From: Laburnicola sp. R22_1
Taxonomy: Eukaryota; Ascomycota; Dothideomycetes; Pleosporales; Didymosphaeriaceae
DNA: 64,000 nt
Assembly: GCA_014281115.1 (NCBI GenBank)
Contig: JACONQ010000015.1
Span: forward strand, 806,001-870,000
Direction of reading: 5' to 3'
Part shown: in pieces, positions 11,437 to 22,186 of the stretch
Numbering within the stretch: position 1 is the first letter of the stretch
How the letters are laid out: each line of letters opens with the position of its first letter
Program-made: the position numbers and the translations under genes
Notes under the pieces: model-generated
Database searches by the model: none
What the model was told of the DNA's origin: nothing
The model's input: the letters and a program-made list of their open reading frames with translations, nothing else

Positions 11437-12729
11437 ATGACCTCCGTCCGCCTGTCCGCCGCGACGTTCCTGCCTCTGCTCTCGCCGCCCCTGAGAGTGT
11501 CGCTACAGTCGCTGCAACATCCCATCCGCCGCCCGCCCCTCGTTCGAACGTCCCCGCCGTCGCAATGTCGCTCGCTCCATCTCTACAAGACGGCCAGGGC
11601 CAAGACGGTGCTCGGCATGCACAAGGTCATTCCCTATGAGCGATATGAACCACCGGCTCTTGACTTGTCGGAACACAAGATCAATCTGGTCGATGAAAAT
11701 CGAAAGGTCATTGCAGCAGATATTACGCTGGAACAACTCTACAATGACCATGTGAAGTCGGGGGAGATGGTGTATCTTGTCGACGAGTTGAAAAAGTGGC
11801 ACGCCATGTTGGATTATGAGCAACTCGCAAAAAACGAGATTCCTCAAAAGCACAACAACTTTGCCATCGTCAAGGCACATAGCACAGACGCACATGTCAA
11901 AGTCAGAGAGAGAACCTCCCCGGTACCGCATGGGTCCCCGAAGGAGGTCCTGCATCTGGAGACTTTGAGGGAGGTCCACCTTCTGTTGCACAACCCGCCA
12001 GCATACGTCAAACTAATGCTGGACAAGGCTTATCGCCTCATCGAATTAGGCTGTCCTATCGAGTTTTCCATTCGGATACGCCACCAGAGGGAGAACAAGA
12101 TACAGAAAACGCACCGTGTAAACGAGGGACTCTGGGATTATGTCTATCGCCACTTCCCGCATTTGCGCCCCGACTTCTTGCTCAAAAGCATGCCGCCAGG
12201 AACGAGGTACATGATAAAGCCTTTTAGCGATGGAAGGACCGTTCAGTTTGTCGTTGCTTTGCCGTCACAAAATGACCCCATGCGGGGAATCGACCTCACT
12301 CAACGATTGCTGAAAGTGAAAGGATCAGTCAGGAAATCAATTGACGAAGGGAAACAGGGCGAGCTGCCGAAGGCGGTTCGGTTCGCGCGTATTGAATCGG
12401 GCGACACAAACTATTCGCTCGATTCAGGGAGAGGGAGGAATAGCGTAGTACCCAGCGAGCTCTCAAACAAGGGCAAGGAGGTGCGATGGGGTGAAGGTTC
12501 ATTCAACGAGCTTAGTCCAACAAGAAGGCAGAATTGGAGCATAAATTGGAGGCCAGAGCCACGGCAAAAGGAGTTCAATGTGCCAGAGGGGCAAGATGGG
12601 AGAAATCTACAACACCGATATATGGTCTTACAGAAAGGGAAGGAATCGGCGAGCGATCAAGCGAGACGTTCTGGGACGGCGGCCTTTGCAAAGAGACAAG
12701 GCGTTGCGCGGAAGATGCGTGGAAAGTGA
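11437..12729 (+). CDS. Probable mitochondrial protein, IF3-like architecture (tentative)
   Basis: Single-exon gene of 430 aa. The first 50 residues are rich in Arg, Ser and Leu and almost free of acidic residues, typical of a mitochondrial presequence. A segment near residues 80-105 (HKINLVDENRKVIAADITLE) resembles the N-terminal fold of bacterial IF3. Residues about 170-280 (LETLREVHLLLHNPPAYVKL, then AYRLIELGCPIEFSIRIR) have the beta-alpha-beta layout of an IF3 C-domain. A charged tail follows. In yeast, Aim23 is a divergent mitochondrial IF3, and this protein could be its counterpart. The resemblance is by layout and short motifs only. That the gene is real is much surer than the function. 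Confidence 0.8.
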   Translation: MTSVRLSAATFLPLLSPPLRVSLQSLQHPIRRPPLVRTSPPSQCRSLHLYKTARAKTVLGMHKVIPYERYEPPALDLSEHKINLVDENRKVIAADITLEQLYNDHVKSGEMVYLVDELKKWHAMLDYEQLAKNEIPQKHNNFAIVKAHSTDAHVKVRERTSPVPHGSPKEVLHLETLREVHLLLHNPPAYVKLMLDKAYRLIELGCPIEFSIRIRHQRENKIQKTHRVNEGLWDYVYRHFPHLRPDFLLKSMPPGTRYMIKPFSDGRTVQFVVALPSQNDPMRGIDLTQRLLKVKGSVRKSIDEGKQGELPKAVRFARIESGDTNYSLDSGRGRNSVVPSELSNKGKEVRWGEGSFNELSPTRRQNWSINWRPEPRQKEFNVPEGQDGRNLQHRYMVLQKGKESASDQARRSGTAAFAKRQGVARKMRGK

Positions 12730-13232
12730 TGGACTGGGTACAGGACTATGGGACTCTTTTGTACAACACAATAGAATGTATTCTAGCGAGTAGAAACCTC
12801 GTATATACTTGGAAATAGAGATGTAGCAGCATAGATGTCTGTGCGGCTGGCTACAATGGGCACCTACGATATGGACTGGAGCGAGGGATCATGTATGGAG
12901 AAATGCATCGGCGACTCGGACGCTCCACCGGCCCGGTGCGAGGGTGATGGGCGTCGTGTTTGGACAAGGACGATGACGATTTTCACAGGCTTGGCACAGC
13001 TGCCTGCACCGCCGTAGGGCTGGCTGACGCTGACGGCGGGCGACGACGTTGCGATTGCGATGCTGCCCCCATCCATAAGCCCGACCGACCAGCAAGCCCC
13101 TACCTACCTCCCACGCCGCACCGACGATGCGAAGCCCCTAACGCAGCAGCCCGCCCTCTTCCCTGCCCTCGTCCTCGCCGCCCCGCCAGCTGCTCGTCGT
13201 CGCCCTCGCTCGTACCGTGTCGGAGCGCATCC
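12730..13232. promoter_or_regulatory. Upstream region of EFR3
   Basis: 503 bp between the IF3-like stop and the EFR3 start. An open frame continues upstream of the EFR3 ATG to about 12960 but has no in-frame ATG and turns into Pro/Arg-rich low complexity, so I treat it as leader and promoter. Confidence 0.55.
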
Positions 13233-16200
13233 ATGAACGCGGCACGCCAGGCCTGCCGCCCCAAACACCAAGTGCTGGTGCTCAAGTGCTACCCCAAGTT
13301 CCAGAAGCACAATGTCGACGTCAAGGCCAACTCGAGCGAGCTGAGCTACCTGCTGTACTATGCCAGCACGCGCCGCAGCAAGCTGCAGAAGGTCGGCGAC
13401 TTTCTGGACAAGCGCACCACGGCCGACGTGTGGAAGGTCCGCGCCGGCAACGTCCAGGTCACGCTCCAGATCTTCCGCGCCCTCATTGACAAGTGCCCGC
13501 GCGACCTGCCGCTGTACGCCGGCGCCGTGCTGCGCAGCCTGCGCACCATCCTCAAGTCCAACGACGTGGCCATGGTCGAGGAGTCGGTGCCGACCTTCGA
13601 GGCCCTCTGCGCCCACCAGGACCCCGCCAGCCTCGCCGCCGACCTGGACTACATCAGGCAGTTCGAGGACATTGTGCAGCTGTACGCCCACTTTGCCTCG
13701 CGCGAGGTCATCAAGTCGGGCAAGGCACCCGTCAGCTGGCCCGTCGCCATACGCTTCCGCAGGTCGGGCCTGCAGGCCCTCAAGGCCGTCGCCTCGTCCG
13801 AGTCGCTCGGGTCCGAGACGGGGCGCCAGCTGGCCGTCATCATACCCGTCATCCTGCTCAACGTCTACTCCGACACGGGCGACTACCTCCGCCGCCTCGA
13901 GAGCCGCGAGCATGACAAGGAGGAGCACGAGCGCGCCGAGCAGGGCCGCCGCCGCCAGAGCATCTCCACGGTGCGGACCGACGAGGACGAGGCCGACACG
14001 GTCGCCGCCTCGGCCACCACCGAGGAGGCAGACAAGCTCGCCGAGGAGAAGGCGGGAATGATCGCCCTGGACGCCCTCAGACACATTTTCCTGGGCGTCA
14101 ACCGCGGACAGCTGTGGCTTGCCACCTCTGCCGTGCTCAAGTTTATCGGAAGCCATGTGCGACCGCACGAGCGCCTCCAGGACAATGGCATCGGGAATTG
14201 GTCAACCACGCTCATGTCCATGATATGCGCCTGGGCGCCGGTGCAGGATCGCTATGCAATTCTAGTCTGCACCGTCGAGACCCTCGTCCGGAGCCCAATT
14301 GTGGAAGACGACCTCGAACGGCAGCTAGTCTTGGCCACGGTGATCAACTTTCTTCTCAGCTCTACCATCAACTTCATCGGGCTCAGCGTCATGGACGTAT
14401 TAGCGGGTCTTATTTCTCACACGTTATTACTCCTTCAACTCGCCGGCCCTGGTACTTCGATAGTGCCACACCCCCAGCAAAGCACCCCAGTCGTTACGGG
14501 AAAAGACATCGCAACCCCTAAAAGCTCAGGAAATCTGGACGGCGTGGTTATGGAGGTTGTCAACGAGCCCTCGCAATTCCGGCTACAACTGCTCGAGACC
14601 GTCAAACGGTGCATGTCTAGTCTAGCCGTTCATGTGTACTATACGGACCAGATCTCGGATATGGTCGCAGCAATCCTGAGTCGTTTGAAACCCTCACCCC
14701 TCTCCGGGGTATCTACCACCGCAGACGCTATAGAGGACCCTGTTGGCGCCGTGAACGCGGTCGCCAACTCTGCCCATTTGCGCGAGCGGTCCCCGTATGT
14801 GGATCGCTTCTTCTCATTTGAGACGGCTCGTTTGACTGCGCTGGAATCGGTGAAGAACATCATCACAACCGCGAATACCCGGAGGCCTGACGGGTCGTCT
14901 GCGTCTGTTGCTCGAGGCACGGTTAGTGTGGGAGCTTGGGAGGGTACGCAATGGCTGCTACGCGATCCTAGCGGACAAGTCCGCAAGAATTACGTCGACG
15001 CTCTCGTCACCTGGTTGACGCTGGAGAAAAAGAAGGAAGACCGGAAATTTGTGGACGGTTACCACAAGAAAGAAAAGGAAAACGACAAGGGTGTGCTAGC
15101 TAGGCGGGCTGTATCCAACGCATCACAGCGAGAGAAATCTCCGAGAAGAGAAAAGAATACCTTCCTCGCCCTGCTCCACCTCGCAGTGTACGAAAATGCA
15201 TTGCAATACGTCGATTCAGAGGCAGATCTATTGCTACTCCATCTACTCCTCACCACGCTTGTCAACAAACTTGGTGTCAACGCTATCCGAACGGGCTTAC
15301 CAATGATTCTGCAACTGCAGGAGGATATCCAGACTGTCGACAACCCCGGCGCCAAGGTGCGGATAGGTAGTCTGGTTCATGGATATCTTTGGGCTGTCAG
15401 TATGGCCTTGGGCTTCGAAACCTCTGCTGTCGGCAGGACGATACACTCTGAGATCTCTAGGCGGAATGAGAAAGGTTTATGGGTCAAAAGCATACATGTC
15501 CCACCCATGCCTCTTGACCGAATTGAAACGCCACACTCGGACCCGGTTAGGCTACCAGCCGATCTCATCCATACAGAAGCTCTCAAGCCGTTTGACAACC
15601 GCGACGCCCTTGTAGAGAGGATTGCAGACGGTTATTCTGCTTCCCTACACTCGCCCCCGTCTAGTCCGCCTGGTTCGCCAGGTCGGTCCATGACGATAGC
15701 TTTGACTGCCCCCGCAACCTTGCATCCTCTGCCCCAACTTTCTTACAAGGTCAAAGAAGAGCTCCTTGCCGACTGGTCTAGGGAAGAGTGTCTCGCGACG
15801 AATACGAAGGATTCTTCATCGGCTTCCATGACAGGATCTCGGACGGCAGCCTCGGGGCAGCAAAAGAATAACTATCTGGGTGTCACTATTCCCAATGGCA
15901 ATCTAGACAGCGCCACAAGCTCGCCTATACCTTCACCAACACCAAGACGTGCTCACAGCCGGCCTCCATCCACGGCGTACGGCCTGGTGGGACGTGTCTC
16001 TTCTCCTCATCGTCACCACAGCCCCTCGCGAACACCCGGTAGCACGTCCTCTGTCCGCTCCTCTGTACGTGTCGAAGACCTGAAACGCGTACTTTCCGAC
16101 TCGGCACCGCGCACCTCGTACTCCATGCGTCCCGTCTCCCACCGCCACCAGGCCTCTCCCATCGACTCCTCGGCGTCAGATTCTATGGTTAGCGTCCACA

Positions 16201-16739
16201 GTCTCTCAGACGCCTCTTTCGCCACCGCGGACCCCACGACTTCCCAGCCTGTACCGCCCCCCTCAACACCTGCTGCAACGCACACCCCAACGCCATCACC
16301 CCTTCAAACATCATCATCGCCTGACACGCCCGCTCCCCCCAATCCTTTCAAAAACCCATATTTCGCACAAGCACGCGCACGCGCCTACTCTAGAGACGCT
16401 GTCCCACCGATTCCACCGATCCCCGACTCTCTTCGCGACAAATCGCTCAGCCCCGCGTTGGACCGCCCGAAGACAGCGCCTGGACCCAACGCTGCAAATG
16501 CGAATGGCAGTATTGACGTGCGGAAGAACAGGAGCTTGAAGCGTGCGTCGCAGGCTCCTGGAGCTGCTAGGAGGAGTGCGTCGAGGGGGGCTGCGAGTAC
16601 GGCGAATGGGTATGAGGGGGGTGGGGAGGGGAGGAGGGGGCGGAATAGGAAGATTGATTTTACGGGGTTTTTGGAGAGTATTGATGTTGAGGATGAGGAT
16701 GGGGGCGAGGGGAGGAGGGTGGCGAGGGCGCCTTATTAG
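13233..16739 (+). CDS. EFR3: EFR3 homologue, plasma-membrane scaffold of PI4-kinase
   Basis: Predicted 1168 aa, single exon. The start ATG at 13233 gives the conserved N-terminus MNAARQACRPKHQVLVLKCY; the Cys residues near it are where family members are palmitoylated. The first 700 residues are an alpha-helical HEAT/ARM-like solenoid with the family motif SSELSYLLYYASTRRSKLQK. The C-terminal 300 residues are a Ser/Pro-rich disordered tail with many SP sites, ending RKIDFTGFLESIDVEDED. Yeast Efr3 anchors Ypp1 and the Stt4 PI4-kinase at PIK patches to make plasma-membrane PI4P. The first kilobase is very GC-rich, so long open frames on the other strands there are shadows. Confidence 0.92.
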   Translation: MNAARQACRPKHQVLVLKCYPKFQKHNVDVKANSSELSYLLYYASTRRSKLQKVGDFLDKRTTADVWKVRAGNVQVTLQIFRALIDKCPRDLPLYAGAVLRSLRTILKSNDVAMVEESVPTFEALCAHQDPASLAADLDYIRQFEDIVQLYAHFASREVIKSGKAPVSWPVAIRFRRSGLQALKAVASSESLGSETGRQLAVIIPVILLNVYSDTGDYLRRLESREHDKEEHERAEQGRRRQSISTVRTDEDEADTVAASATTEEADKLAEEKAGMIALDALRHIFLGVNRGQLWLATSAVLKFIGSHVRPHERLQDNGIGNWSTTLMSMICAWAPVQDRYAILVCTVETLVRSPIVEDDLERQLVLATVINFLLSSTINFIGLSVMDVLAGLISHTLLLLQLAGPGTSIVPHPQQSTPVVTGKDIATPKSSGNLDGVVMEVVNEPSQFRLQLLETVKRCMSSLAVHVYYTDQISDMVAAILSRLKPSPLSGVSTTADAIEDPVGAVNAVANSAHLRERSPYVDRFFSFETARLTALESVKNIITTANTRRPDGSSASVARGTVSVGAWEGTQWLLRDPSGQVRKNYVDALVTWLTLEKKKEDRKFVDGYHKKEKENDKGVLARRAVSNASQREKSPRREKNTFLALLHLAVYENALQYVDSEADLLLLHLLLTTLVNKLGVNAIRTGLPMILQLQEDIQTVDNPGAKVRIGSLVHGYLWAVSMALGFETSAVGRTIHSEISRRNEKGLWVKSIHVPPMPLDRIETPHSDPVRLPADLIHTEALKPFDNRDALVERIADGYSASLHSPPSSPPGSPGRSMTIALTAPATLHPLPQLSYKVKEELLADWSREECLATNTKDSSSASMTGSRTAASGQQKNNYLGVTIPNGNLDSATSSPIPSPTPRRAHSRPPSTAYGLVGRVSSPHRHHSPSRTPGSTSSVRSSVRVEDLKRVLSDSAPRTSYSMRPVSHRHQASPIDSSASDSMVSVHSLSDASFATADPTTSQPVPPPSTPAATHTPTPSPLQTSSSPDTPAPPNPFKNPYFAQARARAYSRDAVPPIPPIPDSLRDKSLSPALDRPKTAPGPNAANANGSIDVRKNRSLKRASQAPGAARRSASRGAASTANGYEGGGEGRRGRNRKIDFTGFLESIDVEDEDGGEGRRVARAPY

Positions 16740-17374
16740 TGTTTTGGTTGATCCTTTGGGTGGGTGGGGTGGAGTGCTTGGGTTGTGCTTGTAGTTAGTT
16801 CGGTGCGTGTCGGTTGGGCTTGTATTGCGGTGGAGGCTGGGGTGGGGGTTGATTGATTGGTCTTTTTCCTAATGGATCGAGTTGAGTGAGTGGATGTGTG
16901 GTTTAAGAGGCTTTTTGACATCCGTTTTCTTTTCTTCTTTACTTTTTTCGTTCAAAAGTTAACTGTGAGAAAGGGGGGCCGAGTGTAGATATATGTACGC
17001 TTGAGGTTCGGCTTAATACTTGTTTTTGTTTTTTCAGCTTGTGCGTTTGTCGTGTTGTTTCGTTTGTCTTGATGAGTAGTAGTTGGATTTGCATTTTTTT
17101 TGTTTTGTTTGAGGTTGTGGAGAAGTTGGGGGTAAGTGGGTGGGTTGGGTTGGGATAAGAGGAAGGGAGGGAAAAGGTGTTGCGTTGGTGGGCGTGAGGT
17201 GGTTGGGGTTCACGGTATTCGTACACTACTATGCTATCGTCAAGGTGTAGTCTACACTTACACTGATCGTTGATTCGTTCTTTGATATCGTTTCCCTTGT
17301 TTATTCATTAATCCATTCATTCATTTATTCATCCACTTCCATTCATACTCGTCTCACGCGCCCCACCCACCCAC
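16740..17374. other. Convergent intergenic region
   Basis: 635 bp between the stops of EFR3 and the MFS gene. It is strongly G/T-rich then T-rich on the plus strand, with CATTCATT-type tracts at about 17305-17345. No gene is supported. Confidence 0.5.
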
Positions 17375-19501
17375 TCATTCATCACCCAAATATTTCCCAT
17401 ACATCTTATGCACCCATGCGCGATTTACCTTGCCAAAGATATCTGCCCCAACCCTCTGGTTAGCCACGACTTGTCATCGCCGTCCATACCGCACGCAAAC
17501 ACAGCCCATAGTACTAGATGGAATACACGGGGAGCTGGATGCAACGAGAAAAAGCCGGACTTACACATGGGCACACAAGTGGTAAACCCGCAGACGGTGA
17601 CGATGCCAAAGACTTTACACATGTGGGCGGGACCGTCGCGGGCGGCCCACTCGTTGATGAATGTGCTGAAGGCGTAGAAGAGGAAGTTTTTGAGCATCAT
17701 TTGGAGGATGAAGAGCTCGGTGGAGTAAGGGCGGAAGGCGTCGCTGCGTAGGGGGGTTAGTTGGGGAGTAGGAGAGGGGGGAGAGGAGATGAGGTACGTA
17801 GCGACTCAACATCCGAAGTCGCAGCACAAAGGGAAAGCCGAAACAAAAGAGACTTACAGGATATACAACCCCGTACTCGTCCCCGCGATGCTGGTCCCAA
17901 AACACACGGCCCCGTAGCAGAAACTGCAGAGATAGACTCGAGAATGCGCGGGATGCTGGAGCGCCCACATGAAGGTGAACCAGCCCAGCGCCAGAAAAGT
18001 GACGCTCAACACGCAAATTGGAATCCGGAACTCGGCTTCGAAGACGCCGTTGTTGCGGCGAGCGAGGATTCTGGCGATGAGGTCGCAGATTGGACCGGCT
18101 ATGATTCCGAGGATGCCGCCAACGAGGGCGCCGGTGAAGAAGTAGCCGTTTTGGGAGACGGTGAGGTTGTAGGGTGGCGGGGTGAAGATCTGTGCCAGGG
18201 TGTAGGCGGCGCCGACGAAGAAGGACTGGGTGGGTTAGTGGCGCTAGGTGGAAATAGAGAAAAGGAGAAAGAAAGAGGTGACGTACGATTAGGACGGCGT
18301 TGATCAGGGTAATCCAGATGATGGCGGGATTAAGTAGGTGCACGAAGATACGGCCGAGAAGTTTGAACATGCTGTCATGGCTGTAGACTCCGGAAGTGAG
18401 GCGTAAGTCTTGGATGAAGCTGCGTTTTGGAATGGTAGGGCCTGTGCTCGATGTCGTTGTTGCTTGGGGGGTAGATTGCTCGTTTTCCTTCTCTTTGATC
18501 AGCTCTTCGCTCACGACCGTCGCGTGTTCCACCGTCTCTCTTCGGAACTGCGTCTCAGGGATGAAGAAGAATGTGCTGAAGAAGCCAAAGATCTGCAGTG
18601 GTAGCAGTACGACGAACAAATTGCGAGCACCGAGTACTTCAAACATGTGGCCTGCGCAGATGGCTACGAAGGACGCGAGGCAGGCTGTAGTGAGTACGAG
18701 TAGGGATGTGCGCAGTCCACGCTGGTGCAGGTAGAACATGTCGCCGATAGCTGCTACGGCGAGTGATTCGTATGCGGTTGTGCCCAGTCCCTGCACCATA
18801 CGGCCTGCGAGTAGCACTGTGTAGGATTTGGATAGGCTGGATTGGTCGAAGCCTGCAATACATATTCCGGTGCCGAGGGCACCAAAGAGGCTTGCGAAAA
18901 GGAATTGAGGCCGTTTACCGTACTTTTCGGCGAGGACGGAAACGAAGGGACTGCAATTTGTGTATGTTAGTCTGGAACATCATACGCCGAGGGGGTTTTG
19001 GCAGCATGAACGGAGGTGGAATACCCAAGCGCGCCGACAATAAGTAACTGGTAGCCCGAGAGTTGTGCTACTTTCTTCACGGGAACACGGAGTTGTGCAG
19101 CCAGTGCGACGGTGGCGGGTGCGATCATGGGTCCGGGACACGCGGCGAAGATGATGCCGTTGAAGAAGAGGACAGCAAATGCAGCTTCGCGCTTCCATGT
19201 TGGCCAAAGCTGGATATATTAGCTGCAGCTTCGCAGAATCTTCCTTGAGGGCTTACCAGCGGGTCATTTGGATCATCAGACGGTTGTGGAACGAGGACGA
19301 TCTCTTGTTTCTTAAGATACGGTCAGTACAGGAACTAAACAGCTTGAAGAGAGAATTTCAAGAGGATCTTGCCCTGCCCTTCCCGTGCTTGAAGTGCGCA
19401 TGCTCGAACTGGTGCTCCTGGCTCGTCTGCCCAGTATCCACCAGATACTCTGTGCCTGGAGCCCACTCGCTGGTTTTCGGCTCTAGGATACCGAGTGCCA
19501 T
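17375..19501 (-). CDS. MFS transporter, seven exons, GC-AG first intron
   Basis: Predicted 548 aa. Exons: 19501-19373, 19310-19257, 19209-19025, 18950-18287, 18225-17858, 17743-17565, 17442-17375. The CDS totals 1647 nt with every join in frame. The cytosolic N-terminus ends in PQPSDDPNDPLLWPTWKRE, a hallmark of fungal DHA1-type MFS pumps and the Hol1 group. Motif A follows transmembrane helix 2 (GPFVSVLAEKYGKRP). Helix 4 carries GRMVQGLGTTAYESL. The central loop starts near PETQFRRE and is Ser/Thr/Gln-rich, and six further helices follow, ending at YIFGKVNRAWVHKMYGKYLG. Role: proton-coupled export or uptake of a small molecule; substrate unknown. Introns 1-6 are 62, 47, 74, 61, 114 and 122 nt. 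Intron 1 uses a GC donor. Confidence 0.88.
19311..19372 (-). other. GC-AG intron (intron 1 of the MFS gene)
   Basis: The donor is AGG|GCAAGA at 19372, the branch is ACTGAC and the acceptor TTAAG ends at 19311. Without removing it the frame hits a stop soon after GKGRARSS. With it removed the conserved KQEIVLVPQPSDDPNDP run follows directly. No GT donor nearby gives the same frame. Confidence 0.75.
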
Positions 19502-20053
19502 CTTGTATTTGTCGTCGTTCTATCGAGCCTCCTATTGTAGCCCCAAGCAAAAAGAGTCGCTCAGGGTCTGAATCCTGCGGGGATCTTCTGGCGGTTTAAA
19601 TAATCCCGCATCCGTCTTACACTCAGCATACACCCTTACAGCGCGCCATAGTGTATGTACAACGGTGAGCAGCCCATAGCCCTGTGCTCACAGAGGTGTC
19701 TAGCTCGTGATTGGGTGATGCGAATCTGCCAATACCCCACAGTTTGGTCAGCCGTCTGTTTCATTCATTCATATCCGTTTATAGCCGTCTGATTTGCATG
19801 CAAACAATACCGATGTATGCGACGGCATGGATACTGGGCCAACCACGATGGATGTGTAAATAGAGTTTGAGTAGTGGATTGGATACTGTAAGAGTGCGGC
19901 GTGGGTGTGGAGAACGATGTACGCGGCAAGGCCAGCGGACATGGCAGTATTGTCGAATCCATCGAGAGCTTCCAGATTCTACTTGATTGTCTGAAAACTA
20001 TCTATTGGAAGGTTGCCGTGGAGGACCTCGGATCCTCGGGATGTGGTGCATGC
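19502..20053. other. Intergenic region up to the first transposon
   Basis: About 550 bp holding the MFS promoter. It includes a CATTCATTCATAT tract near 19763-19775 followed by GTTTATAG. A very similar tract-plus-flank occurs near 44544-44572. No gene is supported. Confidence 0.5.
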
Positions 20054-20055
20054 TA

Positions 20056-22181
20056 CCCTGTCTCGGCAGTCAATGCGCACCGTCACTCAATGCGCAACCC
20101 CAACATGACGCGCCCCAACTTTGACGCGCCCCAACTCCACCAATATGGACCCAATTAACGCCGCGATAGCAGCAATCGAAGCGCAAGAACCAGGAGAATT
20201 TTTATCATACAATAAAATCGCCAAAGAATTTGGTGTTGTACGCTCTACGTTGACGCGCAGGCACCAACGCGTCACGCAGGCGCGTACTATCACTGATGGT
20301 ACACGTCGTCTACTCCATCCACAACAAGAAAAGGGGCTTCTACAATATATCACCTACCTTACTGAGCGTGGCCTTCCTCCTACACGGCAGATGATACAAA
20401 ATTTTGCTTCCTACATGGCAAAAAGAGACGTCAGCATGTCCTAGGTTGATCGCTTTGTTAGGCGCAACCCCGACTCCTTGATCTCACGATGGACGACTGG
20501 GCTTGACAGCAATCGCCACAAGGCTGATTCAGAGGCAAAATACAGGCTCTACTTTAAGCTTCTACACAAGAAAATTACAGAGTATAGTGTAGAGCCTCAG
20601 CATACGTACAATATGGACGAGAAAGGCTTCCTCCTTAGTATCACTGGCCGCTCAAAAAGGATCTTCGATAGGCCTCTATATAAGAGTCGCCAAGTAAGGC
20701 AATCTATACAGGACGGCAGCTGTAAGTGGATCTCGCTCATCGCATGTATATGCGCCGACAGATCTACTGTTAATCCAGCGCTAATCTATCAATCTGACGC
20801 CGCGACTCTACAATCAAGCTGGGTTAAAGAAATCAACGTCAATTCTCACAGAGTCTTTATCACCTCATCAACCTCTAGATAGTCAAACAATGAGATAGGG
20901 CTTCAATGGCTTAAACAGGTGTTTAATCGCTGTACAAAGGAGAAGGCTCAACGGCAGTGGCGACTCCTAGTCCTTAATAGGCATGGATCTCACGTTACTA
21001 TGGATTTTATCAACTACTGCGATTAGAATAAGATCCTCCTTGCGATATTTCCCCCTCATGCGACTCATACGCTGCAGCCTCTTAACGTCTGCGTATTTAA
21101 GTCTCTCTCAGCTGCCTACTCTAACGAGCTCTCCGGATACCTGTATAGGAGCCAAGGACTGTCAACAATCGCCAAAAGAGACTTCTTTACGCTATTCTAG
21201 AAGGCCTGGACGACGTCAGTTACGCCGCAGTTGATTACCAAAGCTTTTGAGTGTACAGGTATCTCGCCGCTAGATCCAACGCCTATCCTCAAAAGGTTTA
21301 ACAAAGAGACTCTGCCAGAGCCAGAATCACCAGTGAGCTCTACCTCAGTACTTAGCGCGTCAGATTGGCGTAAAATAGAGCGACTGTTACGCTCCACTGT
21401 GAAGGATATCGCGACTGAGGAGTCGCGTAAGCTGAGCCAGACGATACACTCAATCTCTGTACAAAAGCAGCTCCTAGAGCATGAAAATAAGGGTCTCCGA
21501 GAAGCTCTTGCAAACCAGAAACGGCGTCAAACAAAAGGCAAGACTCTGCCCTTAGAGCAACCTAAGGAGTGGCATGGAGGAGCAGTTTTCTGGTCACCTG
21601 CCCGCGTACAGAGGGCGCGTAACTCGCTCAGCCAGCAGGAGGCTGAAAAACAACAGTTACAACTCCAAAAAGCTCAGCAGCAAGAGATCCATATAGCTAA
21701 TAAACAGCTTAAAGCTCGTTTACAGCAGGAGAAGCGCGTTGAGCGGGCAGCAGCCAGAGATGCGCGCGCCAAGGAGAAAGCTGATCAAGCTGCTGAGCGA
21801 CGCCTCCGTCAACAGGCTCGCAAGACTCAACAACAACTTCAAAAACGTCTCAAAATTGCCAAAAAGGGAAGTCAGAAAGCTTCAAAAGCTACTCATACAG
21901 TTACAAAGAGGAAGAAATCTACGCCAGCACCTGTACGCGTTGATGCGGCGGCATCTGCGCCATCAACGCCATCATCGCGCTGTGGCCGTATAATCAGAAC
22001 ACCAAGCAGATATCTATAATCTGACTAGCTAGCAATCATCTATAGCTCTATGAGAAGCCAACTCTAGAAAATCTAGCGATAAAAGCTTTTGTGTAGAGCT
22101 CTATAGCCTCATATTGCTGGCTGAGCGATTACGTTGGGGTTGCGCATTGAGTGACGGTGCGCATTGACTGCCGAGACAGGG
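20056..22181 (+). mobile_element. pogo/Fot1-type DNA transposon, element 1
   Basis: 2126 bp, bounded by perfect 49-bp terminal inverted repeats (20056-20104 and 22133-22181) beginning CCCTGTCTCGGCAG, and flanked by TA duplications at 20054-20055 and 22182-22183. Each terminus holds the motif TCAATGCGCA twice, 17 bp apart (20070 and 20087). It encodes one transposase with four premature TAG codons. The right TA is separated by one base from the left TA of element 2. Confidence 0.93.
20145..22019 (+). pseudogene. Element 1 transposase, four in-frame stops
   Basis: A 625-codon frame with TAG stops at 20442, 20880, 21024 and 21198 and no frameshift. Order: psq-type HTH (residues about 1-50, ending VVRSTLTRRHQRV), CENP-B/Tc5-type HTH (about 60-105, LQYITYLTERGLPPTRQMI), then the DDE_1 core. 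The first Asp is present (YNMDEKGF). The second is Asn in LVLNRHGSH and the third is Asn in QPLNVCVF, so two of three catalytic residues are lost; both are G-to-A changes compatible with RIP. The C-terminal 200 residues are a Gln/Arg/Lys coiled coil. It is catalytically dead as read, but its perfect termini could still be moved by a related enzyme. Confidence 0.9.
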
Positions 22182-22186
22182 TACTA

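Noticed and set aside
13104..14168. 354-aa open frame on the minus strand, plus several plus-strand frames at 13.3-14.1 kb
   Set aside because: Shadows of the very GC-rich 5' part of EFR3; composition is Gly/Leu/Val/Ala or Arg/Pro/Ser only.
19757..19790. CATTCATTCATAT-GTTTATAG tract similar to 44540-44575 as a possible LINE tail
   Set aside because: Only about 25 bp are shared, without coding or poly-A context; not enough to call an element.
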